A stretch of 64,000 nt of DNA from NCBI GenBank assembly GCA_050084515.1, contig CM114271.1, positions 25,420,001-25,484,000 of the forward strand, given 5' to 3'. Of this stretch, positions 23,821-35,010 are shown one piece after another (the stretch's first letter is position 1; each line of letters starts with the position of its first letter). Below the pieces are notes generated by a model. It worked only from the letters and a program-made list of their open reading frames with translations. It had not been told where the DNA came from and did not search any database. The stretch is from Blasia pusilla (lineage: Eukaryota > Marchantiophyta > Marchantiopsida > Blasiales). The translations under genes were made by a program, and so were the position numbers.

Positions 23821-24099
23821 ATGGCTGAGCATAGACGGATGCGAGTGTCATCCATGCCATCACGTCCACGAGTTGGACCATTGCCTACAGGGTCTGTTCA
23901 CGCATTGGCTGGGGGCGAGACGAGGAGAGATAGGCACTCATGGACTTCCTGGGACGTCGTTCGAGCGTAGAGTGGGAAGGCGGCTAGAGTAGCACATGTT
24001 CATTTTTCGGATGTGGAGCATGGTGTAGGAGGTCAGAGTGGAGTGGCTCTTGCGGAGGTGGCTAGGGTTGCTACATAGCAACCAAAGCCGGAGGTTGTG

Positions 24100-24890
24100 T
24101 CCTCTCCGAGTGAGGTCACGATGGAGACTTGGGAGCCTGTGATAGGTCTCAAGTTGATAGGAGGAGAGCGACGGCGAGTTCATAGGTTTCTGAGAGGGCA
24201 TGTCACTTGTTTTGCCTTCAATATGAGAGACTTGGGCACGCTGAAGGGTCCCGGGATACGGATTGAGTTGGCTAGTGATACAACGATCTTTCATCGACCT
24301 TGCAGGTATTCTGATATGGAGCAAGCCTTGATTCAGAGCAGGAGTTAGGACTTGTTGGAGGCAGGACTTGTAGAGTTATCACATGGGGAGTATGCATATG
24401 CCACAGTCATGCCGGCGAAGAAGGATATGTATGGCAATTGGACGGATAGGCGGATGTGTGGAGATTACCGTCCTATCAACCGACATACGAGGTCAGATCG
24501 GTACGCCATGCCTATTCTTGAGGAGATCTTTGATGCGGTAGGGCATGCAAAGAGCTTCAGTACTTTAGATCTTCGTGTTGGCTATCATCAGCTTCCTATC
24601 AGGTTGGTGGATAGGGAGAAGACAACATTCTGGGGATAGATCAGTTCGGGAGAGATTGCTTGTATCAGTGGAGGTTCTTACCATTTGGGTTGAAGAACGC
24701 GCCTGCAGAGTTTCAGAGAGTGATGGATAGGATTCTAGCTGGCTTGGATTTTGTATGATGTTACATAGATGATATTCTTATCTTCAGTTCCATGGTTGAG
24801 GAGCATGAACGACACTTGGAAGAGGTGTTTCAGCGATTGCAATTACATGGACTGAAGTAACATCCACGCAAGTGCAGATTCTTTCAAGAG
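24100..24890 (+). pseudogene. Gypsy reverse transcriptase of the methyltransferase element
   Basis: Recognisable RT segments are AGLVELSHGEYAYATVMPAK, RMCGDYRPINRHT, YAMPILEEIFDAV, FSTLDLRVGYHQLPI and TTFWG. A frame change leads to CLYQWRFLPFGLKNAPAEF and the catalytic YIDD at 24762-24773. A stop before YIDD (TGA at the place of a family Arg) and another at about 24858 break it. The catalytic aspartates are kept. Between the methyltransferase and the RT (23820-24340) I see no aspartic protease motif. Confidence 0.88.
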
Positions 24891-25565
24891 CAGATTGAGT
24901 ACTTGGGACACACCATATACCCGAGTAGGTTAGACGTTCAGCGGACGAAGGTAGAGGCTATTGCGCAGATTCCACGCCCTACAGATGTGAGTCGAGTCCG
25001 AGCATTTCTTGGACTGGCAAACTTCTATCGACGGTATGTCAAGGGTTTTAGTGCGATCGAAAAGTATTTGACCTTGTTGACGAGACTTGATCAGGTTTGG
25101 TTGTGGGGAGATGATCAAGAGCGAGCATTTCAGAAGCTCAAGGAAAAATTGACGTCCTCACCCATTTTACAGAGATCGGTTAGGGGTCGCCCATTCCAGT
25201 TACATACGGATTGGAGCATGTTGGGTCTAGGAACAGTGCTTACTCAGAGGGATGATAAGGAGAGGGAGTTCATTGTGGCTTACGCGAGCCGTTCAAACAA
25301 CATTGCAGAGGCAAAGTACAGCTCCTATGAGGGAGAATGCTTGGCTGCAGTGTGGGCCGTGGCACATTTTAGGTGCTATTTATTCGGAAACCCTTTCACA
25401 CTTATCACTGATCATCAGCCGTTGAGGTGGTTGATGGAGTCCGACAAGCTTATAGGAAAGCTTGCCAGGTGGGCTCTATTACTATAGGAGTATGAGTTTG
25501 AGGTGGTTCATAGGCCTGGTCGGCTGAACCAGGATGCAGATGGATTGAGTCGTAACCCATGTCCG
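24890..25565 (+). pseudogene. RT connection and RNase H of the methyltransferase element
   Basis: FLGLANFYRRYVKGFS (about 25010) is the standard gypsy connection. RNase H follows with FQLHTDWSMLGLGTVLTQ, EAKYSSYEGECLAAVWAV (catalytic Glu), ITDHQPLRWLM and the closing LNQDADGLSRNP. Only one stop (25486) interrupts this stretch, so it is the best-preserved part of the element. Confidence 0.9.
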
Positions 25566-25859
25566 AGTCAGAGAGACGACACAGGAGCTTGATGGCACGG
25601 AGAGAGTGATGAGGAGATGGTGCTCGGTTGGCATGCATCTGCCTATCTTTGTTGGTTGACTATGGCAGGTCAGCCACAGGTGATGATTCTAGTGGTGGGG
25701 TTGGATGATGAGTCTTTGGATCCAAAGGTCAGTGTGGTCGTGATATCCATGACGACGTGGAGGTTGTGGAGTTCTTGCGCACTGGCGTCATAGCGAGCAC
25801 AGTGAGTGCTAGGGAGCGGGATCGGATCCTACATAGAGCCAGAAGGTTCATGTGGGAGG

Positions 25860-26560
25860 GGACTCACATTTTGCGGGTATGGGGAGATGGTAGGATATGA
25901 GTGGTACCTCATCCTTCCCAGAGAGCACGTGTAGTGCGACATGCCCATGAGGAGTTGGGACATTTTGGAGTAAAGCGTACTTATAGCTTATTCCAGGTTC
26001 AGTATTGGTGGCGCGGCATGCATACTGGGGTACAGTAGTTTGTGGCCAGATGTATGGTATGTGACAGGATGCGAGCATCCTTCAATCCTCCCACTCCGCA
26101 GTTACTTCCTTTGCCGATTATGGGTTTAGGTTATCGGTGGAGTTTAGACTTTGCGGGACCTTTGCCATTGACGGGGCGTCATCATAGGTATGTTTTGGTC
26201 ATGGTGGAGCATTTCTCCAAGTGGATAGAGTTTGTGGCACTACCGGACAAGGCGAGCGAGGAAACAGCTTATGCATTTCTAGATCGTGTGCTTAGTCACT
26301 TTGGTGCACCGACGGAGGTGTTGACTGACTAGGGTACTGAGGTCAGGGGAGAGTTTTCAGGCCTTGTGTGATCAGGCGCTGATAGATCACCGCACCACGT
26401 CTAGAGATCATCCTGAGGCGGATGGGTTGGCGGAGAGAGTGGTATAGACGGTGAAGAGAGGATTGCGCAAGTATGGCTTGTGCAGGGACACTTGAGGGAG
26501 TGGGACCTACAGTTGCCATGGTTGGCTATGGGTTATCGCTTTAGTCGGCACGCATCCTTG
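25860..26560 (+). pseudogene. DDE integrase of the methyltransferase element
   Basis: The HHCC zinc region reads HAHEELGHFGVKRT then YWWRGM and CMVCDR. The catalytic core has WSLDFAGPL (first Asp, about 26147), VLTD (second Asp, 26327) and a Glu in ADGLAERVV (26433), about 35 residues after the second Asp as in gypsy integrases. Stops at 26038 and 26330 and frame changes break it. This enzyme would make the 4-bp staggered target cuts seen at the element's ends. Confidence 0.88.
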
Positions 26561-27043
26561 GCGTCATTTTCACCGTACTTTTTGCTCTTTGGGAGAGAGC
26601 CACATTTACCTGGAGCGATTTGACATGACATGGCAGAGGTGTTAGATCTTGATGATCCAGATGTGTGGATACAAGCATGTTCTCAGAGGGTGGAGGTTTT
26701 TCGTAGAGTTATGCCTATGGCCTTTGAGAACTTAGCTATTGCTCAGCATAGAGATACATTGAGGTACGCGACCATTCGTGGAGGAGGTTATCGTCCAAGG
26801 ATTAGGAGGTTTCATCCTGGAGATTACGTGTATTTACAGCAGGCGACACCCACGACGCTAGATCTCACTACAGGGCGCACGATCCTACGTGTGCGCGAGG
26901 TATTACCGATCAGAGTCCTCATGTTGGAGGGACGGGATGGTATGGTTTGGAAGGATCATGTGCGCAATTGTGCGCCATGTCATCTTTCGAACGTAGACGG
27001 GACGGTGGATCCGAGCTTGGCAGTGGTACCTGCAGGCTTAAGG

Positions 27044-27186
27044 TGTATGTTGTGCGGATCTGTGAGGGGTGCAACCATCATGTTGGTATGTGATGGTTGT
27101 TCTCGAGGGTGGCATATGTCATGTCTGACCCTTCCCCCCCCCCTCTTGATGTGGTTCCCACGGGATGATGGATGTGTCCGAGATGT
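27044..27186 (+). pseudogene. PHD finger at the C-terminal end of the retroelement pol
   Basis: Zinc ligands follow the C4-H-C3 pattern: CMLC (27044), CDGC, H and C in GWHMSC, then CPRC (27175-27186) preceded by a Trp as in true PHD fingers. A run of ten C (27133-27142) has shifted the frame between the HxxC and CPRC pairs, and a TGA sits at the place of a Trp just before the last pair. PHD fingers read histone H3 tails (often the K4 methylation state) or other chromatin marks. Its place after the integrase is where chromoviruses carry a chromodomain, so targeting of integration is a reasonable inference. Upstream, 26640-27000 holds the usual post-integrase FHPGDYVYL region. Confidence 0.85.
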
Positions 27187-27406
27187 GTATAGGGTAGTAG
27201 GTCATGTTAGAGAGATATGATATTTTCTATCTGGAGTTGGGAGGATCCAACTGCCAGCTAGGGGGATGGTTGTGTGATCTCCATGTATATGTATGAGTTG
27301 ATTTTTGTACATGTGTGGATCAACCTGTGTGTGGGGAAGATCAGTGTTGTGTGGTGTAGATGTGACCAGCGATATATGTTGTGTAGCGATATGTATGCGC
27401 ACGATA

Positions 27407-27410
27407 GTCC
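27407..27410. repeat. Right 4-bp target-site duplication (GTCC)
   Basis: Partner of 22625-22628. It directly follows the element end ACGATA. Confidence 0.9.
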
Positions 27411-27698
27411 TTCCACTTCAAGGTTCTTATATCGGTTGGCATCTTTTGACGCTTCTATCTTGGAAAATTTTGGTCAACTTCTTGGCCCGAATAAATTTGA
27501 GGGGGAGGGTGGTATCTTGGCTTCACAACAAACTATCTTGCCTATTTCTTTTAAAGGGGTGGGACTTTCCTCCACAATCACAACTGCTCTTGTAGCCTTT
27601 TTGGAGAGTTGGACGTTGGTAGCACCGATTATGGCTTCAAGGTTTCTCCAAGGAGATACACCTATCTTGATGGATCATGTCGCCCATGTGAAGGAGGG
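27411..27698 (+). pseudogene. Non-LTR retrotransposon ORF, middle part
   Basis: It continues the frame broken at 22628: RFLYRLASFDASILENFGQL, then ILPISFKGVGLSSTITTALV, LESWTLVAPIMASRFLQG and DHVAHVKEG. These match the segment that follows the RT in this element family. It is broken again at 27698 by the 518-bp insertion and resumes at 28221 in frame when one AGGG copy is removed. Confidence 0.8.
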
Positions 27699-28216
27699 TA
27701 TCGCATCTTAGTTTGACGTAGGTAGAGTTCTATCGCGTCGACAGTATAGAGAGTCGGCGGGCTATTTGGATGTAACTTCATCGTGAGATGTCACATGAGG
27801 TTGGCGACAAGTCTGTTGCGTCAGGAACATCATTAATGGAAATTTTCCTATTATGGTTTTAGTCTGTCACCTGACTCGTTGACCGGGTCAATGGTCAATT
27901 GGTAACTTGTGCACTCTTATATCCTTGGGAGAGAGAGAGAGATGGCTTTTCTCAAGCCATCTTTCTCATGTTGAGCCTCAAGAGCGCCTCTCTTGCATAG
28001 ACGTATGTGGGTGTGTAGGAGTTATGGTACTAGCGTCCGAATTCCCTCCTAGCGGAGGGTGGATGGGATTTTATATGCCAATTTAGATTCATGAATGGAG
28101 TTTTAGAGATGTATATGTATGAGTTTGTTTGGTTTATGGATGGATCGACCAGTGTGTTGGGAAGATCAGTGTTGTGTGGTGTGTAGATATGACCAGCGAT
28201 GTGTGTGCGCACGACA
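27699..28216 (+). mobile_element. 518-bp relative of the methyltransferase element (internally deleted copy or solo LTR)
   Basis: It is flanked by AGGG on both sides (27695-27698 and 28217-28220). Its first 270-280 bp align with 22629-22950, including the GTAACTT and AGGAACRTCRTT blocks. Its last 120 bp align with the final part of 22629-27406, including GGAAGATCAGTGTTGTGTGG and the GCGCACGACA end. The 130 bp between are unlike the large copy. It contains no coding sequence. A TATA-like CTTATATCC occurs at the same place as in the large copy. Confidence 0.85.
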
Positions 28217-29112
28217 AGGGGGACGTCTTATTTCAACAACAACTTAGATCTGCCCGAGCTCTTCTTCCTCTTACTACACAAGCAATTCTACTGCCTTTTA
28301 GTCAATTGATTACTAAAGGGCTTGATCGACTTCAAGAGCATATCTCTGAGAACTTGCACCAAGTCATCTTTTCCATCATTCTTTCTTAGGCATCCTCTGA
28401 CTCTCATCAAGCTCTTTTGCGTTCATGTGCAGGAGCCTGGCTTACTGCAAATCCTCTTACTCTTCCATTTCGTCTTCCTCGAAGTATATTCTGGATAGCT
28501 TTGTGGTAAAGCCTTGGATTTCCCCATCCTTCTCTATTAGATGTGCAGAATTTTGTATGCGGGAATCCCATTGTTACCAAGGGTATCCATATTCTCTGAT
28601 TTGCAGAAGGTGGGGAACGAATAGCCACACATGACGTCATTAGAGAGGCGGTAGCATCAGTGGCTCGTACTGCAAGATACACCATTAGGCAAGAGCAGAT
28701 CCATGTTCTATCTTCAACCACACAAGCAACCTCTCGTCGAAGAGTTGTTCTTGTTATGTCTTGAGGTGGATTTCGGACACTAGATGATATGGTGGTTGCT
28801 GATCCAACTCGTTATGACTTGGTGTGTTGAGTTGCACATACCAAAGGTTCGTCGATTGAAGTTGCAACAAGAATCAAGGAGTTAAGTTATATTGTAAGAC
28901 ATGCGACTAATGGATTTATTCCTTTTGCAATGGCAGTATTTGGTCATTTACATGTGTCTTTTGATACTTTCCTGAAAATATGTGCTCACCACTCCCTCAA
29001 GAATCATCACCTTGCCCCTTCCACAAAACCTAAGCACTCTTCACACACCTCTGCACGACATATCAATGCCAAGGCACATACCACACAACCAAGTCTATCT
29101 CGCAGACCTTTT
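28217..29112 (+). pseudogene. Non-LTR retrotransposon ORF, C-terminal region with restriction-like endonuclease features
   Basis: The frame resumes as DVLFQQQLRSARALLP. Later segments are EGGERIATHD, RRRVVLVMS with a stop, RTLDDMVVADPTRYDL, RIKELSYIV and FIPFAMAVFGHLHVSFDTFL. The Arg-Val-x-Leu-Val and D-VVADP spacing followed by a Lys-containing KELSY resembles the PD-(D/E)XK endonuclease found at the C terminus of R2-type elements; this is inferred from pattern, not alignment. No apurinic-type endonuclease is visible at the N terminus. Stops at 28387, 28508 and 28762 show decay. Confidence 0.65.
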
Positions 29113-30475
29113 TGACCATTTGTCGGCAACGCATCCACTCATCTGGGGATACAAGGACAAAATATAGTAAGGTGTTGGCTTGTATGTAGGTGTTGGAGAT
29201 TTCTTCAACTTTTGATTGTATCGTTTCATATATATGAGTTATGACGTCGATGCATCACATGACCTACAAATCTTACTACTATTGTATAAAACCTTTAACC
29301 TAGTTGAAATGTTGCAACAAGATCTATAACTCGTATAATGAAGCTGTAAGGAATGGTAAAAAACTCAAAAGTCTGTTCCTAATAACTTGAGTGGCGCCAA
29401 GACCAAGGTACTTTTGTTGGCAGTTTAGGCTATATGAGATTTTTGTGTGAAGAGTGCCTAGGATCTAGTCTTTGGCCTAAGCCAGTCAGTTAAACAAAGG
29501 TCAAGTTGAGGATGCACATATTTATGACTTCTCAAAGGTGTCTTCGTGAGAAGTCTCGTGGCTGTTCGGGAAAACTATATTAGAAATTCTCATAACTTTG
29601 TAACGGGAGATTGGTAATCAATCTATGAGGCCTTGGGTTTCAATGGGAAACACATAATTATGGCGTTTCATTTCGAGGTCTAACCTCTTCACCTAAAATC
29701 TTTTCCATCATGCATATTTATTGAGGTTCATCATTTCTATTTTAAAATTAGGATGGAAGATTTATGAGACTTAATATTGTCCACTTGACGCTCAGGCATC
29801 TCATAATTGACACACATCAAGATTGATTCAAGGCGAAGCAATCGGGCGGGATCGAGTAGATTACCAACGCGTTGGGAGAAAGTGCGGCTCGAGATAGGAT
29901 CAGGATCACCAATGGTGGATGGAGAAGATCCGGGGTTGCCAATAATCGTAGCCGATTGAAATTAGAAATTTCCCTTTCACTTAAAATTGATCGGGAAAAA
30001 ACTAGCAAGATCTTCTTTTTCAACTCTCATCTTGAGATCCCCTCTTTAGTCAACTCAAAGCACTCATCATAAGTGAAGTGCTTAAAATATCCTAAAATAC
30101 AAACAACAATTAATATCAAAAAACCTCTTATGTCCATCTAACGCTTGGATGTTGGGTTAAACACTCTCTTCTTGACTCTGGCATTTACTTCTCATGTCTT
30201 ACCTCCCTTATGATCATGCCTTCACTTCTTTGTGTACCTAGAGACCACGATTTTGTCTCTTCATCGAGCCTAGCATAATTGAGATAGCGTAAAGTGAGCA
30301 AGGTTTTCAGTATATGAAGACTCGCCTTAAATACCTCCAATATATTGAGACACCCTAGGCCTTGAACACTTCACTGACCATCTCTCAAAGGCATTTTTGG
30401 GCTTAGTTTCTCTAACGTAAGGCTTTGAAGTTTGCACATGTGCCCACCTTTCCTGTGCTCAGAGGAGCGTGGGCA
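29113..30475. other. AT-rich intergenic DNA, nothing recognised
   Basis: No family match, tRNA or long repeat was seen. A GC-richer patch at 29820-29940 carries short open frames of unknown origin. Confidence 0.4.
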
Positions 30476-30480
30476 TTTTC
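30476..30480. repeat. Left target-site duplication of copia B (TTTTC)
   Basis: Identical to 42631-42635, which shows that the two distant LTRs bound one element. Confidence 0.85.
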
Positions 30481-30791
30481 TATTGAAGACTGAGTTAGAG
30501 TCAAGCTCCTCGGACATCCAAATTTTTATATTTAGTACTCACACGAAGTAGGGAAGCTTAATCTTGGTTAATCATTTAAACGTGATTATCTTAACTATGG
30601 TTAATTAATCACAGTTAGTTTAACTCAAGACTCTGGTTAGGATTAGGGTTACGGTTGCTTCTACATACCCTGCATAATTGAGAAAAGGACCAACCTCCTC
30701 TTATTCTCTTATTGTAAAATTTTGTTTTCCATGATGGTATGTGAGTGTGAGTCATTTCCCACCAGTTATGCTTCTTTAGCAATTTTCTGCA
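30481..30791 (+). repeat. 5' LTR of copia B
   Basis: It starts TATTGAAGACTGAG and ends TTTCTGCA. The primer-binding site TGATATCAGAGC follows at 30792-30803. Telomere-like units lie at 30635-30656. Confidence 0.88.
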
Positions 30792-31299
30792 TGATATCAG
30801 AGCGACAGGAGAACATCACTTGAAATTCTTCATATTTGAGGAGAGAAGGGAGGAAAGAGAAGGCACAATTTCAACTTGGGAGGAGGAAATCTTATTTAGA
30901 GCCCAATGGCAGAAGATTTCAGGTAGAGTTGTGACGATGATAAAACTTTGGAGGCATTTTTTAGGGATTTATCGATTGGATTAGAAATCTAGATACGTGG
31001 TTTCAATTAACTTGTAGGGCTCGTTGAGAGCTTTCTGACACGTCCAAAATCGCTTGATTGTGACATTGTGAGCTCTTGCAGCAATAATTTAAGTGCAGGA
31101 AAGTGCAATTAGTGAATGAAAGTTATGGAGTTTGCTCTCTATAGGCCAATTTTGACTAGTTCTTCCATAGAGTTGATCAATTTGGAAATTTTTTGGTCAA
31201 TTTCTATTTAAGAGTGGTCTATGCTTCAATTAGAGCAATGGAGAGCCTAAAATTATATTTTTGTGAGTAAAATTATTCTTCATGGAATATTCTTCAATA

Positions 31300-31887
31300 A
31301 TAATCAAAAGCGAGATCCTATACAAGCAGAACTACAACGTGTGGAAGTTTCGAATGAAAAAATTTCTCATGGTTCAAAAACTATGGGAGCTTGTTATAGA
31401 TGATGGCGCCAAGCCAAAAGGTAACTCAATAAACTTGAATGTTCACGCTTGAAACAAACGCGCAAGGCAAGTAATCCACTATATTTCAATAACGATCAGT
31501 TCGCCAATGATAGGTCATATTCAAGATGTTGATATTCTGTAGGAGGCGTGGGATGCATTGGAAAAGTTGTTCCAAACATCTACAAAGGCCAGAAAGCTTC
31601 AATTGAAACAAAAATTAAACGAACTGATAAAAGAATGGCAAAGTATCAATGAAAATGTTTTGAGTATCAAACATATTGCTGATTAGTTGAATAGCATTGA
31701 AGTGATAGTAGAAGATGATGATCTAATTTTCTTCACTCTTCAAGTCCTTCCAAAGAACTACAAATTTTTTAAGACCTTTATATGTGTGAGAGAGAAGTAT
31801 CCAACCTTTCAAGAATAAGTCCCGCTATTAATCAGTGAGGAGATACGCCTAGTAGGGAGTAGTAGCTCATCTAGTATGCAAAAGAAT
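31300..31887 (+). pseudogene. gag of copia B, N-terminal half
   Basis: The same gag as copia A: an ELVIDDG-like segment, then coding for KLNEL and IADQLNSIEVIVEDDDL-like runs with stops. It stops abruptly at 31887, at a point equal to the middle of copia A gag (around 8133), and continues at 37493. Confidence 0.75.
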
Positions 31888-34800
31888 CATTTTCCCCTCC
31901 TTTCTATCTTTTTTTTCTTTATTCATGCAATAGACTTTATTTCCTTTCTTTTTTATTCTTATTTCCTTTTAACTCTACAACCTAGTGAAAACCAAAGTAC
32001 ATGAATTGAAATTAAATAGCATCAACCCTTAATTTCTTTACAATATGGATAAAATTATATAATATGTACAACCCATGTTCATGGGAGGGTTTTCACATTC
32101 CACCATACATGATTCAAGATATATGGGAAAATATTTATCTTGATCCTATATTACATATGTAGATACTCTTGTGCCAAGTGTCCAAAATCCATTTTTGGCC
32201 ACGGAACATTTGTGAAATGATAAACTTAAGCAATGTTTGGTTATAGAAAAGCCATCACAATCCTTATATGGTCCTTATGAAAAGTAATGGTTGAAAACAA
32301 TCATGATCAAATTGCACAACAAGCAACTTTATGAATGTTAGGTTTTTCAAGTCATCACTATTCCATTTATATCACTAACTAGTTAGTGCCTATGACGGAC
32401 CGTGCCATGGAGGGTCCCATGCATATACGCCCCCTCTCGTGCGTATATGCCCTCTTGTGAATACGCGCCTTGCCCCATGCTTATACGCCTCTACCTAAAA
32501 TATGCATAGGATTTCTAGGAACACGTGTCACATTCTGCAAGTGTCGTCATGTCAAAACCATAGTATAGACCACTCCGCAAATTATAGTATAGATGTATAT
32601 TGTAAGAGTTATTCCACCTTATAAGTATATTTTAATATTTATGATGAGAATAACTAAAACAACAAGTGGGCAAGCATGATATCATAGCAAAGGTAAAATC
32701 GATGATTATGACTGCAGCTTGCGTATCGTATGTATCATAGTAATAGTAGATTAGTTTGGAAATAACACGCGGCTCTCTCAACACACATTCTCATCTTCAA
32801 TCCTGCTAAGTTTTCCTCATCTAAGTTTTCCCATAATTATCTTTGATTGAGCATAAATTTATGTAAGATGATACAATGTTGAAACAAGTTGACCAATTGT
32901 TGATTATGTTATTCTTCAACTAATTGCAAGTCTCCTTAAGTGAATACCATTTTGAATTGAGGATGCTAATACAACACTCAAGTAAATGTTATCTTTATCT
33001 ATATCACGAGAGGCCATCCTAAATGTGGGAATCAAGCTTGGGAGGGATGAGTATATGTTACTCTCAATTATGTACGGAACTTCATCTTAGGTACCCAAAA
33101 ACACTCCTTTTTCTCCACAACTTAGATCGCTTCAACCAAAATTTCTCTTGAACAGATCCACATGTATCTCTCATTGAGCCAAACGTCAAAACTTTGTATG
33201 AAACTTTAGTGTAGTAAGGAAATAACATCTTAAAGACTAGCCAAAATTTGTGGAAAAAAATGATTGTTCTTTGATAATTCCAAACCACTTTTGCATTTAC
33301 GCAATAACCACTTTTTTTTATCGTACTATGTTTCCTCGAAATGTCGTAGCCTTTAACTAAAGGGGAAGAGGATACCATCAATTAAGCCATATATCCTATA
33401 AAACCCAATGATGAAATTTGGAAGAAATCCTAGTGCGCTTGACTCAATCTTGACACTTGACTTGGTTGGCCAATCTGTCTATAAATGCAATTAAGAAAAA
33501 GTGAGTGAAATTGACCATAGACGCACCTTAGATATTCCATGAGAACACAGAATGTGCTAAAAAAAATGCCATTCCCACGATATCCCACTCAATCAAGTGC
33601 AATAGCGAACTAGACAACCAACAACACTTGCAATTTCTTTATGCTTGCAAGGAAGATGGGGTGGTCTTTGATAATGTAGACCAACTCATAGAAGGGAGGG
33701 AGTTTCATGCATGTTAATCATTGAAATAAGGTGGAGGGCAGGTTGAAGAATAAATTTATGACAAAGTTGAAGCAACCACGCTTAAGCCTTGACCATATAT
33801 GTATTATTGTGCACCAACATGTATTTATGGTACATGTTAGTATCACTATCCTCATCACACTTAAAATTAGTCGAATTTGAGGACCCCATATATATGGAAG
33901 AGCAAGAAGTGTCCAAAAGGGTATCCATCGTATCATCTAATCTTAAGGTCCAGAGATGAGATCTTTTGTCCTTGTTATGATTGTGATTGAGAATCCTCCG
34001 AAGACGATTTGGGGCCACTTTTATCATCCCAAAGAAACTCAAATTTAAGAAGGAAAACTACATCCCCTGTATTTTTCTCTCTCGGACAACCAAAGCATGA
34101 TTTTCAAACTTAGTGCCCTTGATGCATATTTTCCTTGATCTTTATAGCAAGTAGATATATAAATGAGAGCCATAAGATTGGTAACAGAAGAAGCATTAAG
34201 TACCTAACATGTTAAACACGAGGAAAAAAAGCCAATTTTGTGAAGGTTAATCTTTGAACAAGACGCGTACAAGTTTAACTATCTCTCATCCTGAACTTAT
34301 ATTGGTACAAACTTTTAGCCGGAATATTTGATTATAATAAAAATGTTAAAAATGTTAATTGCAACATGACTAACTTCAACATGAGACTAAAATCACTTCT
34401 ATATCATCGTAAGACAAAAAGAGTTGGCCCTCATGTTCCTTGCTTACATTTATATGAAGATTGTGCAATTAAATATTTGAACATGACTAACTCGGCCTGA
34501 AGACTAAAATGACACACGAAATGCAACATGTGATACCTAAAAGATAGGCATATCCAATCCAATTGATAGGAGATGTGTGGAAAAAATTTAGAAAACCAAA
34601 AAAATAAACTTAATAAAGAGTCTATATGGACACATAGCAATTAGCAGATCCTCCAACACAATTACTTTCAATTAGTATTGAATTTTTTTTTAATCCATGG
34701 GAATGTGAACCAACCTTGGAAAGTTGTCGCAACCCTCATATCCAAACAAGCGCCAATTCAAAACATCAAAACTCTAAACTCTAGTAAGCTCACGCTAGGA

Positions 34801-35010
34801 TGGAAGAGCATCGGAGAATTCTCTTGAATGAGACATGACATATGAGACGCAAGCAAGGTTAGGCGTTTCATGTGATGAGGGTCATGACCCAATAAACTAA
34901 GAACCAATGCGAAATAAGACTTGAGAGGAGCTCAAGTTCCATGAGAGTTTATTGCCAAGAGAATTTGGAACTTGATTAGTGTTTGAGGATTTTGCGGTGT
35001 TTATGGTCAT
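31888..35010. other. AT-rich part of the insertion inside copia B, origin unknown
   Basis: No coding match. At 32376-32405 the sequence ACTAGTTAGTGCC followed by GGACCGTGCC and GGGTCC resembles an inverted Helitron 3' end, but weakly. Degenerate copies of CATATACGCC recur at 32420-32500. The left edge at 31888 is sharp, yet no target duplication pairs it with the right edge at 37492. Confidence 0.45.

Larger units (their letters stand above)
22629..27406 (+). mobile_element. Gypsy-type retroelement carrying a DNA cytosine methyltransferase and a PHD finger
   Basis: A 4,778-bp insertion starting TGTCACATCTGAG and ending GCGCACGATA. Coding order is C5 methyltransferase, RT, RNase H, integrase, PHD finger, all on the plus strand. 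I find no gag or protease and no long direct terminal repeat: the first 320 bp and last 200 bp are unlike each other. Both ends recur in the 518-bp copy at 27699-28216. In-frame stops (several explained by C-to-T change) and frameshifts show that this copy is inactive. The gypsy fragment at 5250-6717 belongs to the same pol lineage. Either the family has unusual ends or both LTRs were damaged in this copy. Confidence 0.9.

Noticed and set aside
27699-28216. 3' LTR of the methyltransferase element
   Set aside because: It has its own AGGG duplications, and 288 bp of the host non-LTR ORF separates it from the end of the large element, so it is a separate insertion.
32376-32410. Third Helitron terminus
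   Set aside because: A CTAG-like end and a GGACC/GGGTCC pairing exist, but the hairpin is loose and no matching 5' end was found.
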